DNA of 64,000 nucleotides from G965212025 sp965215765. GTDB lineage: Bacteria; Pseudomonadota; Gammaproteobacteria; Poriferisulfidales; Oxydemutatoraceae. The position numbers and the translations under genes were made by a program. Position 1 is the stretch's first letter, and every line of letters starts with the position of its first letter. Location of the stretch: NCBI GenBank assembly GCA_965215765.1, contig OZ244118.1:496001-560000 (forward strand). The letters run 5' to 3'. Under the pieces are notes generated by a model. It saw only the letters and a program-made list of their open reading frames with translations, made no database searches and had not been told where the DNA came from. Of this stretch, positions 34,080-42,626 are shown piece after piece.

Positions 34080-35240
34080 TCAGCTTTCCTTGTCGGCAGG
34101 AGTGGGCGGCTCGCCGGTTGTTTGCCTGTTCTGCCTGAGCAGTGCCCAGCGGACGTGTTCGCGTACCAGAGCCGAGGGATGGTTCAATCTGCTGTGTAAA
34201 GCCTGAGCCACCTTTTTGTCTTGCGGTGCGTTGCCAAGTCCGACGGCGAGATTTCGAAGCCAACGTTCGTAGCCAAGTCGGCTCAAGGCACTCCCCCGGG
34301 TTCGGGTAGAAAAGTTTTTTTCATCCCAGTCCCAGAGGGAAAGCAAGCTTGCAACATCCAGTCCGTTGCGCACGTCAAAAGCGGTTTCTGCGCTGTTTTT
34401 CGCGAAACGGTTCCAGGGGCAGATGGTCTGGCAGTCGTCGCAGCCGAAAACGCGGTTGCCGATCAGCGGTCTCAGTGCTTCCGGAATACTCCCCTTGTGT
34501 TCGATCGTGAGGTACGCGATGCAGCGATTCGCGTCCAACTGATAGGGAGCAATGATGGCTCGTGTTGGACACACGTCCAGGCAGCGCCGACAAGTGCCAC
34601 AGTGATTTTTTGCGGGGCGGGAAACGGGGAGCGGCAGATTGGTATAGAGCTCGCCGAGAAAGAACCACGAGCCCACTCGGCGATTGATCACCAAGGTGTT
34701 TTTCCCAATCCAGCCCAACCCCGCCTGTTCGGCAATGGCTTTTTCCATGACCGGGGCACTGTCGCAAAAGGCGCGGTACTGAAAGCTTCCCGAGGCCTGA
34801 GTGATTTTTTCGGCGAGTTTCTGTAGGCGTTTGCGAATCAGTTTGTGGTAATCACCGCCGAGCGCATAGCGCGCGATGCGGGCTTGGTCGGAAGCGTCAT
34901 CGTCGAGCCCATAACCGGCAACCCCCGGTGGCAAATAATTCATGCGGACTGAAATGATGGTCAGGGTTCCCGGGATCAGTTGCGCCGGCCGCGTACGCTT
35001 GCTGCCGTGTTTCTCCATGAAGTCCATGTCTCCATGCATACCCTCGCGCAACCAGTTCAACAGACGGCTTTCGTGCCTGCCAATGTCGGTGCAACTGATG
35101 CCGGTTTGTTGAAAGCCCAGTTCGGTTGCCCAACGCTTGATGCGTCTCGCCAGGCTGCGTATTTCCGTTGTCTCGGGCAGGGTGTCGGCTGGTGAGCTGC
35201 TTTGGGTGCCGTGGGGTTTTGCGGTGTGAGAAGATTGCAT
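34080..35240 (-). CDS. queG: Epoxyqueuosine reductase QueG
   Basis: 386 residues from 35240. Two [4Fe-4S] motifs are visible: 'CGTCRRCLDVCPTRA' (~211) and 'CDDCQTICPWN' (~268). The cobalamin-binding N-terminal region has 'RMNYLPPG' and 'ARYALGGDYHKLIRKRLQKL'. The C-terminus is HEAT-like. The enzyme performs the last step of queuosine synthesis in tRNA; queA and tgt for earlier steps are at 49453-51589. The first ~25 residues (MQSSHTAKPHGTQSS...) are not conserved and belong to the stretch repeated upstream. Translation could also begin later, near the 'IRSLARRIKRWATELGF' region. Confidence 0.94.
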   Translation of the reverse strand: MQSSHTAKPHGTQSSSPADTLPETTEIRSLARRIKRWATELGFQQTGISCTDIGRHESRLLNWLREGMHGDMDFMEKHGSKRTRPAQLIPGTLTIISVRMNYLPPGVAGYGLDDDASDQARIARYALGGDYHKLIRKRLQKLAEKITQASGSFQYRAFCDSAPVMEKAIAEQAGLGWIGKNTLVINRRVGSWFFLGELYTNLPLPVSRPAKNHCGTCRRCLDVCPTRAIIAPYQLDANRCIAYLTIEHKGSIPEALRPLIGNRVFGCDDCQTICPWNRFAKNSAETAFDVRNGLDVASLLSLWDWDEKNFSTRTRGSALSRLGYERWLRNLAVGLGNAPQDKKVAQALHSRLNHPSALVREHVRWALLRQNRQTTGEPPTPADKES

Positions 35241-35518
35241 GTCAAAGTGGAAGCAAGGAATGGTTTTTGCACTGGTACTTGCACTGGTATTTGTACAGCA
35301 TTTCTGTTGCCTCAGGCAGGGTGTCGGCTGGTGTGCTGCTTTGGGTGCCGTGAGGTTTTGCGGTGCGAGAAGATTGCATGTCAAAGTGGAAGCAAGAAAT
35401 GGTTTTTGCCGTGGTACTTGCACTGGTACTTGTACAGCATTTCTGTTGCCTCAGGCAGGGTGTCGGCTGGTGTGCTGCTTTGGGTGCCGTGGGGTTTCAC
35501 GATGCGAAAAGATTGCAT
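35241..35518 (-). repeat. Two extra 139-bp copies of the queG 5' end
   Basis: The unit with 'GGCAGGGTGTCGGCTGGTG' occurs at about 35176 (in queG), 35315 and 35454. Each extra copy starts with ATG (35379 and 35518 on the minus strand) and encodes 45 residues (MQSS-TAKPHGTQSS, or a variant). Each stops two bases before the next copy's ATG (35242-35379; 35381-35518). The three starts thus form a chain leading into queG. Confidence 0.9.
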
Positions 35519-35696
35519 GTCAAAGTGGAAGCAGGTAATGGTTTTTGCCGTGGTACTTGCACTGGTATTTGCGCTGGTACTTGCGTTGGAGAATCTTACA
35601 GATTTCTGATCTGCGGCAGCATCCGGAATGTCCTGTCCCCGGCTAAAACCATAATGTCTGATTTGACCATTCTGGCAGGGGGGTTATCATCATTCC
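35519..35696. other. Divergent intergenic region queG array / nnr
   Basis: No gene. It should hold promoters for both directions. 'TACTTGCACTGGTATTTGCG' near 35560 repeats a short element of the queG array. Confidence 0.4.
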
Positions 35697-37169
35697 ATGC
35701 TTCCCCTGTACACCTCGCAGCAAAGCAAACAGCTTGACAAAACCATCATGGATACCGGCTTGGTCGGTGGCCTCGAATTGATGGGTCGTGCCGCACGTGC
35801 GTGCTTTGACGAGATCGTGAGATGTTGGCCAGAAGCCAGAAAGATCGTGATCTTCGCAGGTCCGGGCAACAACGGCGGGGATGGATATTTGCTGGGGGCT
35901 TTGTTGCTGAGGGAAAGCAAATACGAGCCACAGTTGGTGCCATGTACGACAAAGAAGCCTTTGTCAGGTGATGCTTCTGCAGCGCGGGAGCAATTTTTGG
36001 CAGAGGGAGGATCGGAGCTGCCGGCGGGAACCCTGCCGCACGCAGACGTGTTGGTAGATGCCATGTTCGGTACGGGTCTGAAGCGGTCTTTGGACTCTGA
36101 CACATTATCGATAGTGAGCCACATCAATGGCGCACAAGCTCATGTGCTAGCCGTGGACGTGCCAAGCGGGCTGGACGCAGATACCGGTGCCATGATGCCA
36201 CTGGCTGTGCGAGCGAATGCCACCGTCACCTTCATTAGCCGCAAACAGGGGCTGTATACCGCGCAAGGGCGAGACTGTTGCGGAGAAATCGTTTTCGCCC
36301 CACTCGGAGAATGGCAGGAGGTGCTTGCCGAGGAAGCCCCGGCGGCGCAATTGCTTTCCTACCGTGATGTCTGTGGGCATCTGCGACCTCGCCGCCGGGA
36401 TGTTCACAAAGGCAATCTGGGTCATGTTCTGGTCATTGGCGGAAATTACGGTATGGCAGGGGCGGCACGGCTTTGTGCCGAGGCGGCATTACGCAGCGGT
36501 GCCGGATTGGTGAGCGTTGCCACGCGTCCTGAGAATGTAGCCATAATCGCCGCCAATTGCGCGCCACTTATGGTGCATGGTGTGTCTGGCAAGAAAGAGG
36601 CGTTGCGGTTGGCAGAGCGAGCCGACGTTCTGGCTGTGGGGCCCGGGCTGGGGCAAGACGATTGGGCAATGGACATGATGTCTGTGGCACTGGACGCGAG
36701 ACAGTGGCGAGTGATGGATGCCGACGCTCTGAATTTGCTGGCCGCCGAGCCGTGCCATTCGCAGCGTTGGGTGTTGACGCCGCATCCTGGCGAGGCCGGA
36801 CGGATGTTGGGAATTTCCGGAGCCGAAGTGCAACAGGATCGTTTTCTGGCACTGGCACGACTGCGCGAACGTTATGGCGGGGTCTGTATCCTCAAAGGTT
36901 CCGGAACGCTGATTGCCGCAAGTGACATGCCTTGTCCCGCCGTGGCTCTTCCCGGCAATCCCGGCATGGCGACGGCGGGTGCCGGCGATGTCTTGACCGG
37001 TGTGGTGGCGGGGTTGCTCGCCCAAGGCCTGAAGCCGGAGGTGGCGGCAAAAACGGCGGTGTGTGTACACGCCCAAGCCGGGGATGATGCTGCACAGGAC
37101 GGCGAGCGCGGCATGTTGGCGACTGACATTCTGGCCGCTTTGCGCAGATCTTTGAACTGCTTTCCATGA
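35697..37169 (+). CDS. nnr: Bifunctional NAD(P)HX epimerase / ADP-dependent dehydratase
   Basis: 490 residues in two domains. The N-terminal epimerase (NnrE/YjeF_N, ~1-215) has 'FAGPGNNGGDGYLLGALLL' and 'LAVDVPSGLDADTG'. The C-terminal dehydratase (NnrD, ribokinase-like, ~225-490) has 'NLGHVLVIGGNYGMAGAARL', 'WVLTPHPGEAGRMLG' and the catalytic 'AGAGDVLTG' (~424). It repairs hydrated NADH and NADPH. The order nnr-tsaE-amiB is conserved in gammaproteobacteria. It overlaps tsaE by four bases. Confidence 0.95.
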   Translation: MLPLYTSQQSKQLDKTIMDTGLVGGLELMGRAARACFDEIVRCWPEARKIVIFAGPGNNGGDGYLLGALLLRESKYEPQLVPCTTKKPLSGDASAAREQFLAEGGSELPAGTLPHADVLVDAMFGTGLKRSLDSDTLSIVSHINGAQAHVLAVDVPSGLDADTGAMMPLAVRANATVTFISRKQGLYTAQGRDCCGEIVFAPLGEWQEVLAEEAPAAQLLSYRDVCGHLRPRRRDVHKGNLGHVLVIGGNYGMAGAARLCAEAALRSGAGLVSVATRPENVAIIAANCAPLMVHGVSGKKEALRLAERADVLAVGPGLGQDDWAMDMMSVALDARQWRVMDADALNLLAAEPCHSQRWVLTPHPGEAGRMLGISGAEVQQDRFLALARLRERYGGVCILKGSGTLIAASDMPCPAVALPGNPGMATAGAGDVLTGVVAGLLAQGLKPEVAAKTAVCVHAQAGDDAAQDGERGMLATDILAALRRSLNCFP

Positions 37170-37708
37170 CCGTGCATGAAACGGGTGAAGGGCAGCTGTC
37201 TGTTGAAACACGCGAGAGCGAAGAAACCGAAGCGTTGGCTGGTGCTCTTGCCACCTGGGCTGATGCCGCCGAAAGTATATGGCTGCTTGGCGAAATCGGT
37301 AGCGGCAAAACGACTTTCAGCCGCGGTTTCATTCATGCCCTGGGTTATTCGGGAAACGTGAAAAGTCCCACCTACACGCTCATTGAGTGCTATCCGGAAT
37401 GCCTGCCGCAAATCACTCATTTTGATTGTTATCGCTTGAGCAATGCTCGTGAATTTACAGTGCTGGGCGCGAGCACGTATTTTGATAACAGCCTCTGCCT
37501 GATCGAGTGGCCCGAACAGGTTGTCGCCGCGTTGCCGCCCCCCTCGCTGAAGATTTTCTTCACGCATCTGAAAGTGGGCAGGCGATTGCGGCTGGAGCCA
37601 CAAAACAGCCACTGGCAGGAACGCCTTGCCCAACTGGCTGCAGAAAGGGCTCAAGCGCATTGCGCACTTCGCGGTCACCACCTGCCGACCACGCCTCGTC
37701 CGACATAA
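37166..37708 (+). CDS. tsaE: tRNA threonylcarbamoyladenosine biosynthesis ATPase TsaE
   Basis: 180 residues. P-loop 'LLGEIGSGKTTFSRGFIHAL' (~41-60), then 'KSPTYTLIECY', 'HFDCYRL' and 'CLIEWPEQV', all typical of TsaE. It supports TsaBD in making t6A at position 37 of tRNAs reading ANN codons. The C-terminus is 20-25 residues longer than usual. The ATG overlaps the nnr stop. Confidence 0.94.
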   Translation: MTVHETGEGQLSVETRESEETEALAGALATWADAAESIWLLGEIGSGKTTFSRGFIHALGYSGNVKSPTYTLIECYPECLPQITHFDCYRLSNAREFTVLGASTYFDNSLCLIEWPEQVVAALPPPSLKIFFTHLKVGRRLRLEPQNSHWQERLAQLAAERAQAHCALRGHHLPTTPRPT

Positions 37709-37764
37709 AAGCGAGTTCGACCACGTTTTCTCTCGCACAACAGCGTAAGCAGTGCTGCAAGCTG

Positions 37765-39039
37765 ATGCTGTGTCTGCTCGCGCTTTATGGCTCCGGGCAG
37801 GTACAGGCACAGGCGCTTATTGAAAAAATACAGGTGCGCGATCTGCCCGACGTGAGCGAGATCACGATTGCCTTGGATGCTCCTTTCCGCTATCGCTTCT
37901 TTACGCTGCCCTCACCCGACAGGCTGGTTGTCGACCTGTTGGACAGTGCGCCGGCAAATCCACGCAAGCTGGTGTCAGCCTATAGCAGCCAGCGAGTCAA
38001 AAATGTCCGCCACGCCCGGAGAGGACAAAACCATTACCGCCTGGTGTTCGATTTGTCTGAGCCGGTCAGCTTTCAGAAACGCGTCAGTAGCGATCAGTCA
38101 ATGCACTTCCTGGTCATCGTGATTAAAAGCCAGAAGGCAAAGCAGAAACAGGCCAGGAAACCACGCTTGCGTTCCGTGGTCGTGGTCATTGATCCGGGTC
38201 ATGGTGGAAAAGACCCGGGAGCCGTGGGGATCGCCAACACCAAAGAGAAAAACGTGGTTTTGGGAGTCGCGAAAGCCTTGTACACGATGCTGCTGAAAGA
38301 TTTCGGGATACGACCCGTTTTAACGCGCAGCCGTGATGTTTATGTACCGTTGCGCAATCGCCTGCTACATTCGCGGAAGAATCGGGCGGATGCCGTTTTT
38401 TCCTTGCACGCAGACTCGGTGCCACAACGTTACGTGGAAGGAGTTTCGGTTTATACGCTCTCAGCCAAGGGAGCAAGCAGTGAGGCGGCGCGATTGCTTG
38501 AGAAACGCGAAAACATTTACGGCCAGGATGAAGATGTGAGCCTCGCCGAAATCGACAAAGAGGTGTCCAGCATCATCATCAACATGTCGCAAGCTTCGAT
38601 GAAGGCGCATAGCCTCAAGCTGGCCGAAAAGCTTCTGGTAGCACTGCGCAAGGCGGCTCCGCTACGCACCAGCAAAATACAGCATGGCAGCTTTGCCGTG
38701 CTGAAAGCACCAGATTCTCCTTCGGTTCTGATAGAGCTTGGATATATATCAAACCCGACAGAAGAAGCACTGCTGAAGACCAAGTCTCACCAGCGTCGGC
38801 TCGCCAGTGCCTTGCGCTCCGGCCTGCTCGCCTATTTTGACGAGAATGCCGGGCGCGACACCCTGCTCGGAAATTTTCGCGTGCAGGAATACTTGGTTCG
38901 CAGAGGCGACGTACTTTCCACTATCGCCTGGCGTATGGGCTCTACCGTTGCAATGATTGAGATGGCATCAGGGCTGAAGTCACAAAGAATCCGCGTAGGT
39001 CAGAAACTGCTGGTTCCCGTTCCCAAAACCGTGCAGTAA
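37765..39039 (+). CDS. amiB: N-acetylmuramoyl-L-alanine amidase with AMIN and LysM domains (AmiB-like)
   Basis: About 424 residues from ATG 37765; the true start may be a little upstream, because the signal peptide ('MLCLLALYGSGQVQAQA') lacks a basic N-terminus. Order of domains: AMIN (~15-115), catalytic Amidase_3 with 'VVVIDPGHGGKDPGAVG' (~140), 'FSLHADSV' and 'SVLIELGYISNPTEE', then one LysM (~372-424). The zinc enzyme splits septal peptidoglycan during division. It follows tsaE as usual, but mutL, expected next, is missing. Copies 2 and 3 of its 3' end in the island suggest the ancestral protein was ~43 residues longer. Confidence 0.92.
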   Translation: MLCLLALYGSGQVQAQALIEKIQVRDLPDVSEITIALDAPFRYRFFTLPSPDRLVVDLLDSAPANPRKLVSAYSSQRVKNVRHARRGQNHYRLVFDLSEPVSFQKRVSSDQSMHFLVIVIKSQKAKQKQARKPRLRSVVVVIDPGHGGKDPGAVGIANTKEKNVVLGVAKALYTMLLKDFGIRPVLTRSRDVYVPLRNRLLHSRKNRADAVFSLHADSVPQRYVEGVSVYTLSAKGASSEAARLLEKRENIYGQDEDVSLAEIDKEVSSIIINMSQASMKAHSLKLAEKLLVALRKAAPLRTSKIQHGSFAVLKAPDSPSVLIELGYISNPTEEALLKTKSHQRRLASALRSGLLAYFDENAGRDTLLGNFRVQEYLVRRGDVLSTIAWRMGSTVAMIEMASGLKSQRIRVGQKLLVPVPKTVQ

Positions 39040-39392
39040 TCCGGAACTTGATTTTAAGGGTCTCCAGTTGGTCACCTTCGTCTAGTGGATACGTACAGCA
39101 GCTAACCTAAACGATAAGGATCAAGACTTGGGCAAGTGCTTTAGCCGGATGACAACGGGAACCCGTCGGCCATGCGGCAAATGTTCATGTCACCGGCAAT
39201 GATTGTCGAGGCGCTTGCGCCAAAAGCCTCACGGAAGTTCGCAGAAAAGTAAGCCGCAATACTCAGAGAGGGTTGGAGATAGAGCAGCGGTCACGTCTGA
39301 ACGCTGGTGCAATCGTGAACCTCCTTCAACCAGTAGACAAAATGGTCGAACATGTCAGTTGTAGCCGACGCTCGACCCACGAACTAGGGTAA
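39040..39392. other. Non-coding stretch after amiB with possible RNA structure
   Basis: No ORF of note. Several complementary segments are visible: GAGGC/GCCTC flanking 'GCTTGCGCCAAAA' at 39208-39230, and GGTTGGAG (39271) facing CTCCTTCAACC (39320). 'CACCTTCGTCTAGTGG' near 39073 resembles the start of a tRNA-Glu but does not continue as a tRNA. This could be a remnant of a structured RNA such as a group II intron domain, but I cannot identify it. Confidence 0.3.
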
Positions 39393-40280
39393 TTACGGAT
39401 TACGTTCCGGGAGTAGGACTTTGATTCCTTGCCATGCAGTGGCTACCGAGTTCACCCATCTTACGACATCGTCCGTTGTTGTTTTGACGTTTTCCTGAGT
39501 CGACGCTTTGTACCACTTCTGTAAAGTGTAAGAATCGTGAATACTTGTTATCGTTTCAATCGCTGAATTTATTTTCGTGGCCTCGTTAAATTTTGCGAAC
39601 ACCTGCTTGGACTCCAATACATCACCCTTGCCGGGAGCTTCGCTAGGTGCAACCTGCCAATATAATTCCAAAAGCTCTTCTAGAGAGTAATTCTTGAACT
39701 CATCAAGTCGATATCCACGTTCATGGGGGATATGGCGATGGCCATATCCGCTTGAACCAATCCGCACAGTGGGATCCTCGCCGAGTTTAGGGGGGGAACC
39801 TATACCGCCGAGGTCGGCTACCACCTTTAGTGGAGGAGCGGACCGAAAAAGTCTCACAAGCTTTTCTCCGGATGAAGAAAGTTTCCTTTGGGAAAACAGA
39901 TTGCGAAACTCTTCATCGGACATTTTGGAGACCTCATGACTTGCCTCCACGGCATTCATGAGTAATTCATCGACTTGGCTGGCGCGAAAGCTGATTTCAA
40001 AGCGGCCAGCCGTTACTTTCTTATCGTTCAATTCCCTACTGGCCTCAAGATCAGCTCTTTTCTCACTATATTTTGTGTACAAAAATGAAATACCACCAAC
40101 AACAAAAGTGGAAAGAACAAATATCGTAATAGGCTGATTTAGCCACCAGAACCTCCCTGGTGGCTTAGGACGAACCTCTTCTCGATAGACCTCTTCAGCA
40201 CGTATCTGTGCCTTTACCTCTTCAGTCAACTGCATGGGCTTGGTTGGAATGTTGTGATCTGGCTCTTGTTTTTCTGTCAT
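39393..40280 (-). CDS. Hypothetical single-span membrane protein
   Basis: 295 residues; no family recognised. There is a charged N-terminus, one helix at ~47-68 ('PITIFVLSTFVVGGISFLYT'), then a mostly helical soluble part with 'YGHRHIPHERGYRLDEFKNY' near the middle. Composition is A/T-richer than the core genes, which fits an accessory origin. It lies between amiB and the first amiB fragment, on the opposite strand to both. It could be a defence or phage-related protein, but nothing in the sequence shows this. Confidence 0.6.
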   Translation of the reverse strand: MTEKQEPDHNIPTKPMQLTEEVKAQIRAEEVYREEVRPKPPGRFWWLNQPITIFVLSTFVVGGISFLYTKYSEKRADLEASRELNDKKVTAGRFEISFRASQVDELLMNAVEASHEVSKMSDEEFRNLFSQRKLSSSGEKLVRLFRSAPPLKVVADLGGIGSPPKLGEDPTVRIGSSGYGHRHIPHERGYRLDEFKNYSLEELLELYWQVAPSEAPGKGDVLESKQVFAKFNEATKINSAIETITSIHDSYTLQKWYKASTQENVKTTTDDVVRWVNSVATAWQGIKVLLPERNP

Positions 40281-40384
40281 TTCAATTATTCCTTTGACTT
40301 CGTGCTTAAGGGGTTGCGATGGTAGCTTCTCAATGCCGAGCTGACAATTCTGCCGTCCGTGTGTTCTAGCCTCACACGAATTCG

Positions 40385-40525
40385 GTGGTCATTGATCCGG
40401 GTCACGGTGGAAAAGATCCGAGAGCCGTGGGGATCGCCAACACCAAAGAGAAAAACGTGGTTTTGGGAGTCACGAAAGTCTTGTACGCGATGCTGCTGGT
40501 TCCCGTTCCCAAAACCGTGCAGTAA
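40385..40525 (+). pseudogene. amiB fragment with internal deletion
   Basis: 47 codons read 'VVIDPGHGGKDPRAVGIANT', continue to 'LYAMLL', then jump directly to 'VPVPKTVQ' and the stop. It joins the catalytic motif of amiB to its last eight residues, with about 690 bases deleted between them. It carries the same downstream sequence as the other amiB fragments. Confidence 0.9.
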
Positions 40526-40687
40526 TCCAGGGCAGACAGCACCGTTTATCGCCCAAGTGCCCCCAGGCAGGTTTCCACTAATACCTAGCAAGAAGCCGCT
40601 TGGTAACTGAAGGTCGCACCCTTCAGTAATCTTCCCGGTGGGTGGGTTCTGTGATCCCTGAGCAGGTAATCGGAGACGCAGTTCGCT

Positions 40688-40733
40688 TATAGTTAACTTA
40701 ATAAGTAACTCAGTAAAAAAGCGTTGAGGAGGG
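40688..40733 (+). promoter_or_regulatory. Promoter and ribosome-binding site of regulator copy 1
   Basis: TATAGT at 40688-40693 corresponds to TATAAT in copies 2 and 3. A strong GAGGAGG ribosome-binding site stands just before the ATG at 40737. The -35 region is weak. Confidence 0.4.
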
Positions 40734-40736
40734 ACG

Positions 40737-41966
40737 ATGCCACGAGTTTTCGAGAACATTTCACCTGCCACCATGATTTGGGTGAGAAAGGACGCCGGTT
40801 ATCCGGATATTGAGAGTGCAGCCAAAAAATTAGGCCATGCTCCGGAGAAAATCAGTGGGTGGGAAGAAGGGAAGAGTCGCCCTACAGTGGCAGAACTCAG
40901 AAAAGTCGCAAAGCTATACCACCGTCCGCCTTGTTTCTTCTATCTGGAAGAAATCCCGGAAGAGTTCAAAGTTCAAAGACCCGTAGACTTCCGCAGCTTG
41001 TCTCGGGACGACCCGGAGCGATGGACTCCCAACCTGATATTCATGATCCAGCAGGCGCATGACCGGCAGGAGTGGGCGCAGGAGTTATTGGGTGATGAGG
41101 CGGAAAGCCAAGGCTGGGTTGCTTCCACCTCTGTCAATAAGATAAAGGATCCCGAGCCATTGGCTGAAAAAATACGAGACTGGCTGGGAATCTCTGACCG
41201 GAAGCAGCGAGAGTGCTCCAATGCCAGAGACTTTCTTGAGGTTCTGATCCGCCTTGTTGAAAGCAAGGGAGTCTTTGTTTCACGTTACCGACCTGACATG
41301 AACAGGTATCGAACCATTGAGCCCAGAATCTTCAGGGGTATCGCGCTTACAGATGCTGTTGCTCCCTTGGTGGTGCTCAATCCAAAAGACGCAATCAGAG
41401 GGCAAGTCTTCACTTTGTTACATGAATTGGTACACCTGTGGGTGGACGCCCCCGGTCTTTCAAACCGGGAACCGGACAGATACGCAAACACTGGGAACAG
41501 GAAAATTGAGGCTGTCTGTAACCGCATTGCCGGGCTGGTCTTGATGCCGGAGCGTTGGTTTTTGGCCGAGTGGGAGAAACATTCCCACCTCCCGGATGAC
41601 GTTCGAACACAGGCCGTTTCTGATGTTTTTTTGGTTGGCAGAGAGAGCGTTGTCAGGCGGCTGTATGACAATGATGAAATGACTTGGGAGCGACATATGG
41701 CGTTCCGTGGAAAGTACCAAAACGAGAGGCAAGGCCAGAAAGAGAGGAAAAAAAGAGGGAATTCTCAGAAATCCTATGGCGTGGGCATGTCAAGAGGGAG
41801 GCGTGTCCACTTGGAACACGGGGCAAGGTTTGTCGGCTTGGCTTTCGAAAGTTATCAAGATCAGGAAATAAGCGTAGTCGAGCTTTCCCGAGTGGTGGAC
41901 ATGGGGGTTATGAGTCTTGGGAAGCTGGCAAAAGAGGCGGGTTTTGATTCGTATGATTGGGAATAG
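40737..41966 (+). CDS. XRE-ImmA/IrrE regulator/antitoxin, copy 1
   Basis: 409 residues. An N-terminal helix-turn-helix (~12-60, 'SAAKKLGHAPEKISGWEEGK') is followed by a COG2856/ImmA-IrrE metallopeptidase domain with 'HELVHLW' (His229, Glu230, His233) and a likely third ligand in 'KIEAVCNRIAGLVLMP'. Proteins of this kind commonly pair with a PIN-like DUF4411 partner in predicted toxin-antitoxin modules. Here the partner is a frameshifted remnant. This copy is the most diverged of the three at its N-terminus (for example 'CFFYLEEIPEEFKVQ' versus 'CFFCQEEIQEEFKIQ'). Confidence 0.88.
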   Translation: MPRVFENISPATMIWVRKDAGYPDIESAAKKLGHAPEKISGWEEGKSRPTVAELRKVAKLYHRPPCFFYLEEIPEEFKVQRPVDFRSLSRDDPERWTPNLIFMIQQAHDRQEWAQELLGDEAESQGWVASTSVNKIKDPEPLAEKIRDWLGISDRKQRECSNARDFLEVLIRLVESKGVFVSRYRPDMNRYRTIEPRIFRGIALTDAVAPLVVLNPKDAIRGQVFTLLHELVHLWVDAPGLSNREPDRYANTGNRKIEAVCNRIAGLVLMPERWFLAEWEKHSHLPDDVRTQAVSDVFLVGRESVVRRLYDNDEMTWERHMAFRGKYQNERQGQKERKKRGNSQKSYGVGMSRGRRVHLEHGARFVGLAFESYQDQEISVVELSRVVDMGVMSLGKLAKEAGFDSYDWE

Positions 41967-42168
41967 TCCAGAAGTAAAGGGTGCGGCTTATTGCGTTGAC
42001 ACGTCAAGCTTGCTTGTCCTCTTGAATGAGGGGATATCCGAAAGATGTTTTTCCTTCTGTGTGGAATAAATTGGAAAGCCTTGTGAAGGTAGGCAGGTTT
42101 AGAATTTGTCGGCAAGTGTGGGATGAAATTGAACCTGACAAGAATGAAAAAGAGTTGCTGAAGTCCTA
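41953..42168 (+). pseudogene. 5' fragment of the PIN-domain (DUF4411) gene, copy 1
   Basis: It starts at ATG 41953, overlapping the end of the regulator gene, and encodes 'GAAYCVDTSSLLVLLNEG'. An extra G (GAGGGGATA against GAGGGATA in the intact gene) then shifts the frame and gives a stop at 42067. Homology ends near 42168, where amiB-derived sequence begins. Confidence 0.9.
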
Positions 42169-42184
42169 ATCCCATCAGCGTCAC

Positions 42185-42534
42185 CTTGCGCGCCTGCCTG
42201 CTCGCCTATTTTGAGGAGAATGCCGGGCGCGACACCCTGCTCGGAAATTTTGCTCGCAGGAATACGTGGTTCGCAGAGGCGACGTACTTTTCAGTATCGC
42301 CTAGCGTATGGGCTCTACCGTTGCAATGATTGAGATGGCATCAGGGCTGAAGTCACAAAGAATCCGCGTCGGCCAGAAACTGCTGGTTACCGTTCCCAAA
42401 ACCGTGCAGAAATCCAGGGCAGACAGCACCGTTTATCGCCTAGGTGATTCAAGCCAGTTGCCAGCTAATACCCAGCAAGAAGCCGTCTGGCAACTGGAGC
42501 CCGCACCCTTCAGCAATCTTCCCATCATGTAGGA
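42185..42534 (+). pseudogene. amiB 3' fragment, copy 2, with lost stop codon
   Basis: It corresponds to the last ~75 codons of amiB (linker and LysM), with indels near 42255 and a stop at 42302 that break the first part. From ATG 42308 the LysM end is open, and the amiB stop TAA is changed to AAA. The frame continues through 'KSRADSTVYRLGDSSQLPAN' and ends after 'PFSNLPIM' near 42532. This continuation is probably the ancestral C-terminus. Confidence 0.85.
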
Positions 42535-42574
42535 CTCGTGTTCCTTGAGCAGGTAATCGGCGACGCAGTTCGCT

Positions 42575-42624
42575 TATAATTTTCTTAAAGGAATACTACT
42601 CACTAAAAAAGCGTTGAGGAGGGG
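42575..42624 (+). promoter_or_regulatory. Promoter and ribosome-binding site of regulator copy 2
   Basis: A perfect -10 hexamer TATAAT at 42575-42580, followed by 'TTTTCTTAAAGGAATACTAC', then GAGGAGG just before ATG 42627. No clear -35. The regulator may bind here itself, as XRE proteins of such modules usually do. Confidence 0.5.
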
Positions 42625-42626
42625 CG

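Noticed and set aside
32909..34263. Asn/Gln/Ala/Arg-rich minus-strand proteins in the repeats beyond queG
   Set aside because: The frames are open only because of the repeat; they change from unit to unit and overlap the end of queG.
34080..35423. A 447-residue QueG with a long N-terminal extension
   Set aside because: The extra ~60 residues come from reading through the 139-bp repeat copies; the start at 35240 gives the normal family length.
39070..39145. tRNA-Glu gene
   Set aside because: Only the first ~16 bases resemble a tRNA-Glu; the anticodon and T arms and the GTTCGA motif do not follow.
40286..40774. 162-codon minus-strand ORF before regulator copy 1
   Set aside because: It runs antisense through the amiB fragment and the regulator promoter and has no family resemblance.
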